From the NCBI RefSeq assembly GCF_001552075.1, contig NZ_BCQM01000005.1:279762-343761 (forward strand): a DNA stretch of 64,000 nucleotides, read 5' to 3'. The DNA is from Arthrobacter luteolus NBRC 107841 (GTDB lineage Bacteria; Actinomycetota; Actinomycetes; Actinomycetales; Micrococcaceae). Shown piece by piece: positions 25,712-34,332 of this stretch (positions are counted from its first letter, which is position 1; each line of letters begins with the position of its first letter). Position numbers and translations under genes: made by a program. A model generated the notes under the pieces. It saw only the letters and a program-made list of their open reading frames with translations. It did not search any database and was not told where the DNA came from.

Positions 25712-27109
25712 ATGGCCAATTCGCCCGCACCCCGACAGATCCGTTTCAACGCCTTCGACATGAACTGCGTGGGCCACCAGTCGCCCGGCCTGTGGCGCCA
25801 CCCCGAGGACCAGTCCTCCCGGTACAACGACATCCGCTACTGGACCGAGCTGGCCAAGACCTGCGAACGCGGGCTTTTCGACGGCATTTTCATCGCCGAC
25901 GTGCTGGGCACCTACGACGTTTACGGTTCCTCCAACGAGGCCACGCTGCGCCAGGGCACCCAGGTGCCGGTCAACGATCCGCTGCTGCTGGTCTCCGCCA
26001 TGGCCCTGGTCACCGAGAACCTGGGCTTCGGCGTCACCGCCGGCACCGCGTACGAACACCCGTACCCGTTTGCCCGCCGGCTCTCCACCCTGGACCACAT
26101 TACGAACGGCCGGGTCGGGTGGAACGTGGTCACGGGCTACCTGCCCTCCGCCGCACGGAACATGGGCCAGGAAGACCAGCTGGAGCACGACGAGCGGTAC
26201 AACCACGCCGACGAATACCTGGAAGTGGTCTACAAGCTGCTCGAAGGCTCCTGGGAAGACGACGCCGTGGTCCGGGACCGCGAAACGGGTGTCTTCACCG
26301 ACCCCTCCAAGGTCCATGACATCAACCATGAGGGCAAGTACTTCAAGGTCCCCGGCATCCACATTTCCGAGCCCTCCCCGCAGCGGACCCCGGTGATCTT
26401 CCAGGCCGGTGCTTCGCCGCGCGGCATCGCGTTCGCGGCCGGGAACGCCGAGGCGGTGTTCGTGGGAGCCCCGACCGTGGAGAAGCTGAAGGCCACCGTC
26501 ACCAAGATCCGCGACGCCGCCGAAGCGGCCGGCCGGGACCGCTACTCGATCCGGATCTACACGCTGCTGACCATCATCACGGCCGCGACCCCCGAAGAGG
26601 CCCAGGCCAAGCATGAGGACTACCAGCGCTACACCAGCGACGAGGGCGCACTCGCCCTGATGTCCGGGTGGATGGGGGTGGACCTCTCCACCTACAACCT
26701 GGATGAGCCGCTGGGCAATGTGGAATCCAACGCCATCCAGTCCGCCGCCGCGAACTTCCAGAAGGTGAAGGACGACGGCGAGCCCTGGACCGTGCGGGAC
26801 ATCGCCGAATCCGCCGGGATCGGCGGGCTGGGCCCGCGGCTGGTGGGTTCCGGTGCCGAAGTTGCCGAGGAGCTGATCCGCTGGGTCGAGGAAACCGACG
26901 TCGACGGGTTCAACCTGGCCTACGCCGTCACCCCCGGGACGTTCGAGGATGTGGTGGAGTTCGTGGTGCCGGAGCTGCAGCAGCGCGGCGCCTACCCCTC
27001 CGGGTACGCGCCCGGAACGCTGCGGAACAAGCTCTTCGGTGCCGGCGATAAACTGCCCGAAACCCACCGGGGCGCCAGGTACCGCTTCGCCCCGGCGGTC
27101 AACGGCTAG
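25712..27109 (+). CDS. FMN-dependent monooxygenase, NtaA/SnaA/DszA/DmoA type
   Basis: This 465-residue protein is a luciferase-like flavin monooxygenase of the larger NtaA/DszA/DmoA subfamily. That subfamily uses FMNH2 from a separate reductase to oxidise chelators, sulfones or dialkyl sulfides. Diagnostic segments are GLWRHPEDQSSRYNDIRYWTELAKTCERGLFDGIFIADVLG, the HPYPFARRLSTLDHITNGRVGWNVVTGYL block (about 116-144), SPQRTPVIFQAGASPRG and the YPSGYAPGTLRNKLFGAG end. SAM-IV control points to an organosulfur substrate. No flavin reductase gene is in the window. It is a single-gene unit, convergent with the SDR gene six bases away. Confidence 0.9.
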   Translation: MANSPAPRQIRFNAFDMNCVGHQSPGLWRHPEDQSSRYNDIRYWTELAKTCERGLFDGIFIADVLGTYDVYGSSNEATLRQGTQVPVNDPLLLVSAMALVTENLGFGVTAGTAYEHPYPFARRLSTLDHITNGRVGWNVVTGYLPSAARNMGQEDQLEHDERYNHADEYLEVVYKLLEGSWEDDAVVRDRETGVFTDPSKVHDINHEGKYFKVPGIHISEPSPQRTPVIFQAGASPRGIAFAAGNAEAVFVGAPTVEKLKATVTKIRDAAEAAGRDRYSIRIYTLLTIITAATPEEAQAKHEDYQRYTSDEGALALMSGWMGVDLSTYNLDEPLGNVESNAIQSAAANFQKVKDDGEPWTVRDIAESAGIGGLGPRLVGSGAEVAEELIRWVEETDVDGFNLAYAVTPGTFEDVVEFVVPELQQRGAYPSGYAPGTLRNKLFGAGDKLPETHRGARYRFAPAVNG

Positions 27110-27115
27110 GGCAGG

Positions 27116-27865
27116 CTAGTACAGCTTGATGGAACCGCCGTCGGCCATCAGTGTCTGTCCGGTCATGTACTTGGACTGTTCGCTGGCCAGGAACACAACG
27201 ATCGGTGCGATGTCCGTTTCGGGATCGCCGAGGCGGCCCAGCGGGACGGCATCCACGACTTCCTGGTAGGCCTCGGGGAAGGCCTGGCTCCACTGGACGA
27301 TTCCCGGGGTCAGGGCAATGGGGGAGACCACGTTGACGCGGATGCCGTCCGCAGCCCACTCATTGGCAGCGGTCCGGGAGATGGCACGGATGGCTTCCTT
27401 CGCCGCGGCGTAGGTTGCCTGGTTCGGCAGGCCCTTCATGCCGGCGCCCGAAGCGAAGTTGACGATGCTGCCACGGGTCTTCTTCAGCTCCGGGTACGCG
27501 GCGCGCATCAGGTGGAACGTTGCCATGGTGCCCGTGCCGAAGGAGAGGTCCCACATTTCCTGGGTGGTCTCCATGATCGGCGCCTGCTTGGAGGCATGGG
27601 CGTTGTTGACCAGGATGTCCAGGGCGCCGAAATGCTCCACGGTTTCGGCCACGATCGCGGCGGCATTCTCTTCCTTGGAGATGTCTTTGGCGATAAAGAT
27701 GACATCGCCCAGACCTTTGAGGTCAGCCAGGAGCTGGTCGCCCTGGGCCTGGTCGATGTCGACCACGGCCACCTTCGCGCCCTCGGACAGGAACCGGCGG
27801 ACAATTCCGCGTCCGATTCCGCCGGCACCGCCGGTGATGATTGCAGTCTTATCCTTCAGTTGCAT
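27116..27865 (-). CDS. short-chain dehydrogenase/reductase
   Basis: This 249-residue SDR uses NAD(P) for an alcohol/ketone reaction. The cofactor motif TGGAGGIGRG lies at about 11-20. NNAH replaces the usual NNAG, the catalytic Ser is in VNFASGAGMKG, and the active site is YAAAK in QATYAAAKEAIRAISRTAANEWAADGIRVNVVSPI. The end MTGQTLMADGG is typical of the classical FabG-like group. A good GGAAGGAAG site precedes the ATG. The first 17 bases lie inside the TetR gene, so the pair is co-translated. The substrate is unknown. Confidence 0.9.
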   Translation of the reverse strand: MQLKDKTAIITGGAGGIGRGIVRRFLSEGAKVAVVDIDQAQGDQLLADLKGLGDVIFIAKDISKEENAAAIVAETVEHFGALDILVNNAHASKQAPIMETTQEMWDLSFGTGTMATFHLMRAAYPELKKTRGSIVNFASGAGMKGLPNQATYAAAKEAIRAISRTAANEWAADGIRVNVVSPIALTPGIVQWSQAFPEAYQEVVDAVPLGRLGDPETDIAPIVVFLASEQSKYMTGQTLMADGGSIKLY

Positions 27866-28547
27866 TTTCTTCCTTCCATGAAACCGGGCGCCTTGCGGAG
27901 CCGGAGAATTGGCCAAGGGCCTGTTCGACGCCGCGGATGAAGTTGGCGACGACGAAGTCCAGGGAGCGGCGGGAAGCTGCGGAGCTGATGCCCTGGTCCT
28001 GGAACCGGGCCGCCAGCGGGAACCGTGCCACGGCCCCGGAGTTCCACTGCGCATGGTCGTTAGGTCCGGCCTGTTCGGGGCCGGACTGCGCCGCCGCTGT
28101 GATTGAGGCTGCGCCGATAACAGCCGCGGAGATCCCCAGCAGGCAGTCGAACCCCTGCTCCTCGGTGAGCCCGGCGCCCCGCAGCCGGGAGAGCAGCAGC
28201 TCCACCTCACCCGGTGTCGCCAGGTTCACCAGCCGGCGGGGGGTCAGCACGATGTGCAGCAGCCAGGGATGGGCCTGGAATGCCTGCCACTGGGCGTCGG
28301 CCATGTGTTCAAGCGTTGCCTGCCAGGTAGCCACGCCGGGAGGCAGGAGTGCGAAGTCCTTGGCGGCGTCGGCCATCAGCAGCAGGAGGGCGCGGCGGTC
28401 CGCGACATGGCGGTAGAGGGCCATCGCCGAGACGCCGAGGGTCCCCGCCACCCGGCGCATGCTGACGGCGTCCAGGCCCTCCGCGTCGGCTATCCGGACG
28501 GCGGCAGCGGCAATGGTATCGGGGTGCAGCGGGAGGGACCGGGCCAT
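27849..28547 (-). CDS. TetR/AcrR-family regulator
   Basis: This 232-residue protein has an N-terminal helix-turn-helix: IAAAAVRIADAEGLDAVSMRRVAGTLGVSAMALYRHVADRRALLLLMAD (about 13-61), typical of TetR repressors. A C-terminal ligand-binding helical domain follows. The start is set at ATG 28547, six bases after AGGGG; a GTG two codons earlier is possible. It is co-transcribed with the SDR gene, whose expression it probably controls. Palindromic repeats immediately upstream (28561-28609) are the likely operator. The neighbouring MFS gene ends within that operator. Confidence 0.88.
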   Translation of the reverse strand: MARSLPLHPDTIAAAAVRIADAEGLDAVSMRRVAGTLGVSAMALYRHVADRRALLLLMADAAKDFALLPPGVATWQATLEHMADAQWQAFQAHPWLLHIVLTPRRLVNLATPGEVELLLSRLRGAGLTEEQGFDCLLGISAAVIGAASITAAAQSGPEQAGPNDHAQWNSGAVARFPLAARFQDQGISSAASRRSLDFVVANFIRGVEQALGQFSGSARRPVSWKEENATEG

Positions 28548-28560
28548 CGGCACCCCTTTC

Positions 28561-28609
28561 GTAAACGTCGGTGTTTACAGTGTATACCTCTCTTGTTTAC
28601 GGTGTACGC
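28561..28609. promoter_or_regulatory. probable TetR operator repeats
   Basis: A GTAAAC/GTTTAC inverted repeat (28561-28566, 28573-28578) overlaps the near-palindrome GTTTACAGTGTATAC (28573-28587). A related copy, GTTTACGGTGTACGC, follows 22 bases on (28595-28609). The spacing of two helical turns suggests two bound dimers. The second copy lies inside the last codons of the MFS gene. Confidence 0.7.
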
Positions 28610-30009
28610 ACAGGTTCAGCGGACGCCGGGGCGGGCTCTGGCTCCGCCCCGGGAGCAGGGACGGCACCCGGACGGTCGAGTTCCTGGATGTCCTCTCCGG
28701 AACGGTCCTTGGTGGCCAGGAGCGAGATCAGCGACACCGCGGAGAACGCCGTCCACAGCCCGGCGACCAGCCACAGGGAGCCCCCGCCGGCGATCACCAG
28801 GGCGGTGGCGATCATGGGGGTGAATCCGGCTCCGAGGGTCGCCGCCAGCTGGTAGCCGATCGAGGCGCCGGAATAGCGTACGGAGGTGGGGAACAGTTCG
28901 CCGGCAAAGGCGCCGTAGGGTCCCGAGGTGAAGCCCTGCACCACCGAAAGCCCCAGGAAAATGGCCAGCATAAAGGCCACGGTGGAGCCCATGTCCAGCA
29001 GTGCCATCACGGGGAAGGCCAGGATCATGGCCCCGATGTTGCCCCAGATGAGTACGCGGCGGCGGCCCATCCGGTCCGAGAGCTTGGACGCCACAATGAT
29101 CACGAGGATGGTGCTGACTCCGCCGAGGGCCTTGATATTGAGCACTTCGGTCTGGGCCAGGACTGCCTGCTGGACGGCATAGGAGATGGCCCAGGCTCCC
29201 ATCAGGCCCTGGGCCATCTGCCCGGACAGGCCGGCGCCGACGGCGATGAACAGGGCCTTGGGGTGCTCCCGGAACAGCTCGGCGGCGGGAACGCGGCGCT
29301 TCTTCGCCTCGGCCTTGGCCGAAAGCTCGCTGAAGATCCGGGATTCGGAGACCTTCATGCGGATGAAAATGGCGAGGCCCATCAGGACGGCGGAGAGCAG
29401 GAAGGGGATACGCCAGCCCCAGGATAGGAACTGCTCCTGCGGCAGGGTGGACATGGCCGAAAGCATCAGGGTGCCGAGGATGGTGCCGGCCGGGGCGCCC
29501 ATGTAGGCGAAGGCGGAGGCGAACCCGCGGGATTCCTTCTTGGCGTTCTCGAAGGCCAGCAGCATGGCCCCGCCCCACTCCCCGCCGACGGCGATGCCCT
29601 GGAAGAGGCGCAGGGTCACCAGCAGGATCGGCGCCCATACGCCCACCTGTTCACTGGTGGGCAGCAGCCCGATCAGGGTGGAGGCGATGCCCATCATGAG
29701 CACTGTGGTGACCAGGATGGTTTTGCGTCCGACCCGGTCGCCGAGGTGACCGAAGATGATGCCGCCCAGGGGCCGTGCGACATATCCGACGGCGAGGGTG
29801 CCGAAGGAGACAAAGATGGCGGCCTGCGGGTCCATGCCGGCGAAGAAGACCTGGTTAAAGACGATGCCGGCGGCGGTGGCATAGAGGATGAAGTCGTAGT
29901 ATTCGACGGCGGTGCCAAGGAAGCTTGAAAGCAGGATCCGGCGCATTTCACGCGGGGAGGCATGGTAGCTGCCGGCCTGGGTGGCTGGGATGCTGGGCTG
30001 GGTGCTCAT
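28597..30009 (-). CDS. MFS transporter, metabolite:H+ symporter type
   Basis: This 470-residue, twelve-helix protein belongs to the metabolite:H+ symporter family (relatives of ShiA, ProP and KgtP). Typical segments are LLSSFLGTAVEYYDFILYATAAG, GHLGDRVGRKTILVTTVLMMG and RLFQGIAVGGEWGGAMLLAFENA. These import small organic acids or betaines with protons. It has a cytoplasmic Pro/Ala/Glu-rich C-terminal tail of about 35 residues. It lies 17 bases after the MBL hydrolase gene and is probably its operon partner under the divergent LysR regulator, importing the compound the hydrolase acts on. Confidence 0.9.
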   Translation of the reverse strand: MSTQPSIPATQAGSYHASPREMRRILLSSFLGTAVEYYDFILYATAAGIVFNQVFFAGMDPQAAIFVSFGTLAVGYVARPLGGIIFGHLGDRVGRKTILVTTVLMMGIASTLIGLLPTSEQVGVWAPILLVTLRLFQGIAVGGEWGGAMLLAFENAKKESRGFASAFAYMGAPAGTILGTLMLSAMSTLPQEQFLSWGWRIPFLLSAVLMGLAIFIRMKVSESRIFSELSAKAEAKKRRVPAAELFREHPKALFIAVGAGLSGQMAQGLMGAWAISYAVQQAVLAQTEVLNIKALGGVSTILVIIVASKLSDRMGRRRVLIWGNIGAMILAFPVMALLDMGSTVAFMLAIFLGLSVVQGFTSGPYGAFAGELFPTSVRYSGASIGYQLAATLGAGFTPMIATALVIAGGGSLWLVAGLWTAFSAVSLISLLATKDRSGEDIQELDRPGAVPAPGAEPEPAPASAEPVRTP

Positions 30010-30026
30010 GGTATTTTTCTCGAATC

Positions 30027-31091
30027 CTAGAGGGTGGCGGCTGGGGCGCCGGAGACGGATGGGCAGGCGGCACCCTTGCCGCTGCCGAAGGGGATGACCG
30101 CCAGGTCATCGGGGATGCTGAGGTTTCCGGCGAAGGTTGTGCGGGCTTCGGTCCAGGCTTCGGGAGGGGAGTAGCTCGGCACCAGGTGGTGCAGCGCGAG
30201 GTGCCGCACTCCGGCTTCGGCCGCAATCCGGCCGGCCTCCGCAGCGGTGGTGTGGGCGCGGCGGTGGTGGTCCATGGTGGCCTGGAGCATCTGTGAGTCT
30301 GTGTACTGGCGGGCCAGGAGATCCAGGTTGATGGCCTCGTGCAGCAGCAGGTCCGTGCCGCTGGCCAGCCGCACCATGTTGGGGCACGGTGCGGTGTCTC
30401 CGGAAATGGTTACCGAGCCGGACCCGGTGTCGAACCGGAAGGCAAAGGCCGGGGCGGTGGGATGGTGATCGACCAGGACCGCGGTCACGGTGACGTTGCT
30501 GTCCCGGAAGATTTCGAGCGGTTCCATGTCCGGAGTGACGTTGGTGTCCGGATCAAACCCGAGGCTGGCCGGCAGGTTGATTTCGCGGGGCTGGAACTGC
30601 TCCGCCGGACTTTTGGCCAGGGAATCGAAGATCCTGTCGTTGCAGTCGGTGGCGTAGGCGGCCAGCAGGCCCTCGACCAGTCCGGCGACTCCCGGCGTCG
30701 GCCGTTCCGGTGCAACGGGGACCGGTACCCCGGTGGCCCGCGGCGACAGCGGCGGCAGCTTGCCCCGGTCACCCGGACCGATCACGGGGATCGGGCCCCG
30801 CGGTGTGTTTTTCAGTTCGAAGGCACCGAACAGCAGCAGGGAGGGCAGGTCCACAGTGTGGTCGGAGTGCATGTGGGTGATGAAGATTCCTCCGAGGTTG
30901 GCCATGTCCAGACCGGCGGCGTTGGCCTGGCGGCCCGCGCCCTGGCCGCAGTCCACGAGGTACCAGGTGCCGTTGACGACCACCGCCGTCGCGATTCCGA
31001 AGCGCGGGGTGCCCTGGTGGTCCTTCCACCAGCGGGGTCCGCCCGCGGTGCCAAGGGTGATCACATGCGGGAGTGAAGCGTCTACAGCCAT
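30027..31091 (-). CDS. metallo-beta-lactamase-fold hydrolase (RNase Z-like)
   Basis: This 354-residue protein has the metal-binding HMHSDH motif (about 73-78) after GGIFITHM. It also has LVDCGQGAGRQ, a late ISGDTAPCPNMVRLASGTDLLLHEA strand and AEAGVRHLALHHLVPSY. These match RNase Z/arylsulfatase-like members that act on small esters or phosphodiesters rather than tRNA. The ATG at 31091 is favoured by a GGAG eight bases upstream; a longer start at 31133 is possible. It is the first gene of an operon with the symporter and diverges from a LysR gene. Confidence 0.86.
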   Translation of the reverse strand: MAVDASLPHVITLGTAGGPRWWKDHQGTPRFGIATAVVVNGTWYLVDCGQGAGRQANAAGLDMANLGGIFITHMHSDHTVDLPSLLLFGAFELKNTPRGPIPVIGPGDRGKLPPLSPRATGVPVPVAPERPTPGVAGLVEGLLAAYATDCNDRIFDSLAKSPAEQFQPREINLPASLGFDPDTNVTPDMEPLEIFRDSNVTVTAVLVDHHPTAPAFAFRFDTGSGSVTISGDTAPCPNMVRLASGTDLLLHEAINLDLLARQYTDSQMLQATMDHHRRAHTTAAEAGRIAAEAGVRHLALHHLVPSYSPPEAWTEARTTFAGNLSIPDDLAVIPFGSGKGAACPSVSGAPAATL

Positions 31092-31158
31092 AAGGGGTGC
31101 TCCGTGGGGTCGCTGGTTTGCGGGTTTCCTCAAGGATGGTGTCCTGCATCACATTTAC

Positions 31159-31179
31159 CTAGCTATAATTACTGGCTAG
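31159..31179. promoter_or_regulatory. divergent promoter with LysR-type inverted repeat
   Basis: CTAGC (31159-31163) and GCTAG (31175-31179) form an inverted repeat spaced by eleven bases, the T-N11-A layout of LysR operators. Within the spacer lies a perfect TATAAT (31164-31169) for the plus-strand LysR gene. A bound regulator would therefore cover its own promoter. Confidence 0.65.
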
Positions 31180-31196
31180 ACCCATAAGGTGATCTT

Positions 31197-32105
31197 ATGA
31201 GCGAAATCACACTCCGCCAGCTCGAGTACTTCGCGGCGGTGGCGGAAACCCAGTCCATCACTGAGGCGGCACGCCGCTGCCATGTTTCGCAGGCGGCGGT
31301 GAGCCTGGCACTGTCCCAGCTGGAGCAGGCACTCGGCGTGACCCTGGCCATCCGGCGGCGGGGCAAGGGTGTGGCCCTGACCCCGGAAGGGCAGGTGGCC
31401 GCCACCCGGGCCCGGCAGATGACGGACCAGGTCACGGATCTGGCGGCGGCGCTCGATCAGGTGCACGGCCAGTTGTCCGGCCGGCTGGTCATCGGGGTGT
31501 TCAGGACGCTGGCCATGCATGTCATTCCGGCGCTGGTTGACTGGTTCACCACGCGGCATCCGCAGGTCGAGCTGGACTTTGTGGAAGGCAGCGGCCCCGA
31601 TATCCAGGAGGCCATGCTGGCCGGGCGGCTCCAGCTGTGCGTGGTGTACGAGGCGCAGGTGCTGCCCGACTGCTCGGCCGAGCTGCTCAAGGAGACCCGC
31701 CGGCAAGCCGTTCTCAGCCCGGACCACCCCCTGGCCGGACAGTCTGCGGTGAGCCTGGCGGAGCTGGCCTCCTACCCCGCAATCCTCATGGACGAGGAGC
31801 CGGCGCTCCAGCGGACCATCGCCGAATTCGCCCGGGCGGGCGTGGAGCCGAATGTCCGCTGGCGCTCGGCGAGTGTCCAGGCCATTCACAACGTGGTCGG
31901 CCGGAACCTGGCGTACGCCCTGCTGATGCAGCCGGCTCCGGCCAGCCCGGAGGGACGGCCGCTGGTGTTCCTGCCGCTGGCCGGGAACACCCCGGCCAAC
32001 TCCGTGATGGCCGCGCTGCCCGCCGGAGTGACCCGCAGCGCACTGGTGGAAGAGTCACTGGCCGCGCTCCGCGCTCACTGGCAGCCGGAGGCACCAGCCC
32101 ATTGA
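31197..32105 (+). CDS. LysR-family transcriptional regulator
   Basis: This 302-residue protein has the LysR helix-turn-helix at its N-terminus: LRQLEYFAAVAETQSITEAARRCHVSQAAVSLALSQLEQALGVTLAIRRRGKGVALTPEG (about 6-65). An effector-binding domain of the periplasmic-protein type follows. It is transcribed away from the MBL hydrolase/symporter operon and most likely activates it in response to the substrate. The start at 31197 gives the normal family N-terminus. The last part of the protein (VFLPLAGNTPANSVMAALPAG) is ordinary for the family. Confidence 0.92.
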   Translation: MSEITLRQLEYFAAVAETQSITEAARRCHVSQAAVSLALSQLEQALGVTLAIRRRGKGVALTPEGQVAATRARQMTDQVTDLAAALDQVHGQLSGRLVIGVFRTLAMHVIPALVDWFTTRHPQVELDFVEGSGPDIQEAMLAGRLQLCVVYEAQVLPDCSAELLKETRRQAVLSPDHPLAGQSAVSLAELASYPAILMDEEPALQRTIAEFARAGVEPNVRWRSASVQAIHNVVGRNLAYALLMQPAPASPEGRPLVFLPLAGNTPANSVMAALPAGVTRSALVEESLAALRAHWQPEAPAH

Positions 32106-32175
32106 CCCTGCCCGGAGGCACTCCTACCGTGGAATGACGGCCGCCAGCGGCCCCAACTCCAGTGAAGGAGAAGCC

Positions 32176-32949
32176 ATGGACCCCTCAGCCGGCGCCTCGG
32201 GGCGCGTGCTGTCCGCCGATGGAACACCGATCGCCTGGGAGCGGCACGGGGAAGGTCCTCCCCTGGTGGTGGTGGACCCGATCATGATGGACCGGACCAC
32301 CTCGGGCATGGCCGGTGTCGCCGAGCGGCTTGCCGCGGGCCACACCGTCTACACCTATGACCGGAGGGGAAAGGGCGAAAGCGGGGACGGAGAGGAATAC
32401 ACGGCCGAATCCGAAGTCGACGATCTTCTGGCCGTCGTGGAAACGGCCGGCGGAACAGCGGATCTGCTGGGCACCTCCTCCGGAGCGATCCTGGCGCTGC
32501 GTGCGGCATCGGAATCCGCAGTGATCTCCAGTGTCGTGGCCGTGGAACCGCCGCTGGCCAGTGACGGCAGCCCCGGAGCGGACATCCGTCCCCAGCTCGC
32601 AGCACTCATCGAAGCCGATGACCGGGCCGGCGCGATCCGGCTTTTCCAGGAGTCCATCGGGGTCCCCGATGAGGTGATCCGGTCCTCCGAACCCAGCCCG
32701 TTTGAACCTGCCGCGCACACCATTTCCTACGACCTCACGCTGATGATCGATACCGATGTCCGCAGCCTGACCGGAGTCCGGGTTCCGGTGCTGGTCCTGG
32801 CCAGCAGCGGCAGCGACGAACGGCTGAAGAACTGGGCGCGGAATACCGCGGAGCTGCTCCCCGAAGGATCCTTCCAGCTCCTGGCGGGCGGATGGCACGG
32901 CATCGAAGACGCCGAGCTGGCCGCCGCCGTCGAGGCGTTCCTCGCCTAG
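32176..32949 (+). CDS. alpha/beta-fold hydrolase
   Basis: This 257-residue hydrolase shows the alpha/beta pattern: GTPIAWERHGEGPPLVVVDP, YDRRGKGESGD, the nucleophile elbow GTSSG (nucleophile Ser about residue 99), a C-terminal VLVLASSGSDER (acid) and GGWHGIED (His). It is likely an esterase or similar hydrolase with no signal peptide. The ATG at 32176 is chosen because GGAG lies about ten bases upstream; the reading frame is open further upstream from 32134. No operon partner is evident; the CoA-binding gene downstream appears to have its own promoter. Confidence 0.85.
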   Translation: MDPSAGASGRVLSADGTPIAWERHGEGPPLVVVDPIMMDRTTSGMAGVAERLAAGHTVYTYDRRGKGESGDGEEYTAESEVDDLLAVVETAGGTADLLGTSSGAILALRAASESAVISSVVAVEPPLASDGSPGADIRPQLAALIEADDRAGAIRLFQESIGVPDEVIRSSEPSPFEPAAHTISYDLTLMIDTDVRSLTGVRVPVLVLASSGSDERLKNWARNTAELLPEGSFQLLAGGWHGIEDAELAAAVEAFLA

Positions 32950-32989
32950 GGCGCCACGCTGCCCCTCCACCGCCGGCGCTGCCGGCGCG

Positions 32990-32995
32990 TAAGGT
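32990..32995 (+). promoter_or_regulatory. -10 element of the CoA-binding gene
   Basis: TAAGGT fits the TANNNT -10. Transcription would start near 33002, just upstream of the GGAGGA ribosome site (33021-33026) of the gene at 33036. Confidence 0.4.
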
Positions 32996-33035
32996 AAGAA
33001 TGTCTTCAGCCCGACCGACCGGAGGAAGCGGCCAC

Positions 33036-33452
33036 ATGACGCACCGTAACGATCCCGAGGTCATTTCCCGGCTACTCTCCGCCCGGGGGCGATGGGCCGT
33101 GGTGGGGTTGTCCAACAACCCGATGCGCCCTGCCGTGGGCGTCTCCCGGTTCATTCAGGAGACGCTGGGGATGGAGATCATCCCGGTCAACCTCAAGGGT
33201 GAGGACGTCCACGGAAACAAGGGATACACCCGCCTCGCCGAAATCCCCGGCCAGATCGACGTCGTTGACTGTTTTGTGAACTCCGCGAGGGTGGGCAGCA
33301 TTGTGGACCAGGCCATCGAAGCCGGTGCCAAGGCCGTCTGGCTGCAGCTGCGTGTGGTGGATGAAGCGGCAGCCCAGCGCGCGCACAATGCCGGGCTCGA
33401 CGTCGTGATGGATACCTGCCCGGTGATCGAAGCCGGGCGCTACGGACTCTAG
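33036..33452 (+). CDS. CoA-binding domain protein (YccU-like)
   Basis: This 138-residue protein is a single CoA_binding domain: RWAVVGLSNNPMRPAVGVSRFIQETLGMEIIPVNLKG, then IDVVDCFVNSARVGSIVDQAIEAGAKAVWLQLRVVDEAA and LDVVMDTCPVIE. It is the standard length of the YccU-type stand-alone family, while its paralogue at 9595-10098 is longer. The GGAGGA site nine bases upstream fixes the ATG at 33036; an in-frame ATG at 33000 lies at the transcription start and is less likely. The last four bases overlap the convergent gene. Confidence 0.87.
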   Translation: MTHRNDPEVISRLLSARGRWAVVGLSNNPMRPAVGVSRFIQETLGMEIIPVNLKGEDVHGNKGYTRLAEIPGQIDVVDCFVNSARVGSIVDQAIEAGAKAVWLQLRVVDEAAAQRAHNAGLDVVMDTCPVIEAGRYGL

Positions 33453-34009
33453 GGCAGCCGCTGGTCTACAGGCAGGGAGCGGTGGGCCTTCCAGGCCGCA
33501 AGCATCTGCTGCCGGGTACCGCCCGGATTGCGGGTGTGCCAGCCGCGGGAGAAACGGTTCAGCTCAAACTGCGCCCCAATCGGGCGGGCAGCGCTGTCCC
33601 GGGTGGCATGCCAGTGGTCGAGCGCAGCGCCCATTGTCGCCGTGCCGTCATTGCCGGCGAAGAATTCCCGCATGGGCGCGTCGAACCGGAACCCGGGGCC
33701 AAGGGCGTTAACGAAGAACTCGCGCAGGACCTGGCTGCAGGGGTGCCCGGCCGGGATCACGGTGTGGATGGTCAGCGGGGGCAGCAGGCGGCGGACCCGG
33801 TCCTTCCTGGCGGCCTGGGCCGGCATGGCCGGAAGGGGCTTGCCGTCCAGGAACGCCGCGGTCCGCCCGGCCAGAATCTCCTTGGACCCCGAAGCGGGCA
33901 ACCCCTGGCTTCGGGCAAAGGCCTGCAGCTCCTCCTTGAGCCAGTACCAGCGGCGGAACTCTGCCCCGCTCAGAGCGGGGGTGAGCGCGGGGCGTTCGGG
34001 AAGAGTCAC
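33449..34009 (-). CDS. SAP-like/DUF6434 domain protein
   Basis: This 186-residue protein appears to combine an N-terminal SAP-like helical segment (LKEELQAFARSQGLPASGSKEILAGRTAAFLDG) with a DUF6434-type domain (FFVNALGPGFRFDAPMREFFAGN, ALDHWHATRD, FELNRFSRGWHTRNPGGTRQQMLAAW). SAP motifs often bind nucleic acid; the second domain has no known role. The start is a GTG at 34009; GGAGGA lies eight bases upstream across the stop of the SMR gene, so it is coupled to the efflux pair. Recognition is moderate. Confidence 0.7.
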   Translation of the reverse strand: MTLPERPALTPALSGAEFRRWYWLKEELQAFARSQGLPASGSKEILAGRTAAFLDGKPLPAMPAQAARKDRVRRLLPPLTIHTVIPAGHPCSQVLREFFVNALGPGFRFDAPMREFFAGNDGTATMGAALDHWHATRDSAARPIGAQFELNRFSRGWHTRNPGGTRQQMLAAWKAHRSLPVDQRLP

Positions 34010-34014
34010 GCCTC

Positions 34015-34332
34015 CTATCCTCCCGCACCGATCTCCACGAGGAGCACACCGCCGATGATCAGGACGATGCCCAGCCCCATCAGCCAGGTCAGGGGTTCCT
34101 TGAAGAGGATCCGTCCCAGGACCGCGGTCAGCGCCACGCCGGCAGCGGCCCAGATTCCGTAGGCAACTCCCAGGGCCATCCCATCGGCCAGGGTGAGGGC
34201 CAGCATGGTGAAGGCCACCAGGTAGCCCGTGAGAACACCGGCGTACCAGCGCTTGTTGTCCAGGGACATCCGCAGGCACAGGGTGCCGCCCACCTCGAAG
34301 ACGATGGCCGTGCAGAGGAAGAGCCACGCCAT
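34015..34332 (-). CDS. small multidrug resistance (SMR) efflux protein, subunit 2
   Basis: This 105-residue protein has four membrane helices and the SMR signatures: the conserved membrane Glu 13 (FLCTAIVFEVGGT), GVAYGIWAAAGVALTAVLGRILFKEPL and a final GIVLIIGGVLLVE helix. SMR proteins exchange protons for cationic compounds such as quaternary ammonium or guanidinium. Its ATG overlaps the stop of a second SMR gene (TAATG), so the two form a paired heterodimer of the EbrAB/YkkCD kind. No guanidine riboswitch was recognised upstream of the pair. Confidence 0.9.
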   Translation of the reverse strand: MAWLFLCTAIVFEVGGTLCLRMSLDNKRWYAGVLTGYLVAFTMLALTLADGMALGVAYGIWAAAGVALTAVLGRILFKEPLTWLMGLGIVLIIGGVLLVEIGAGG

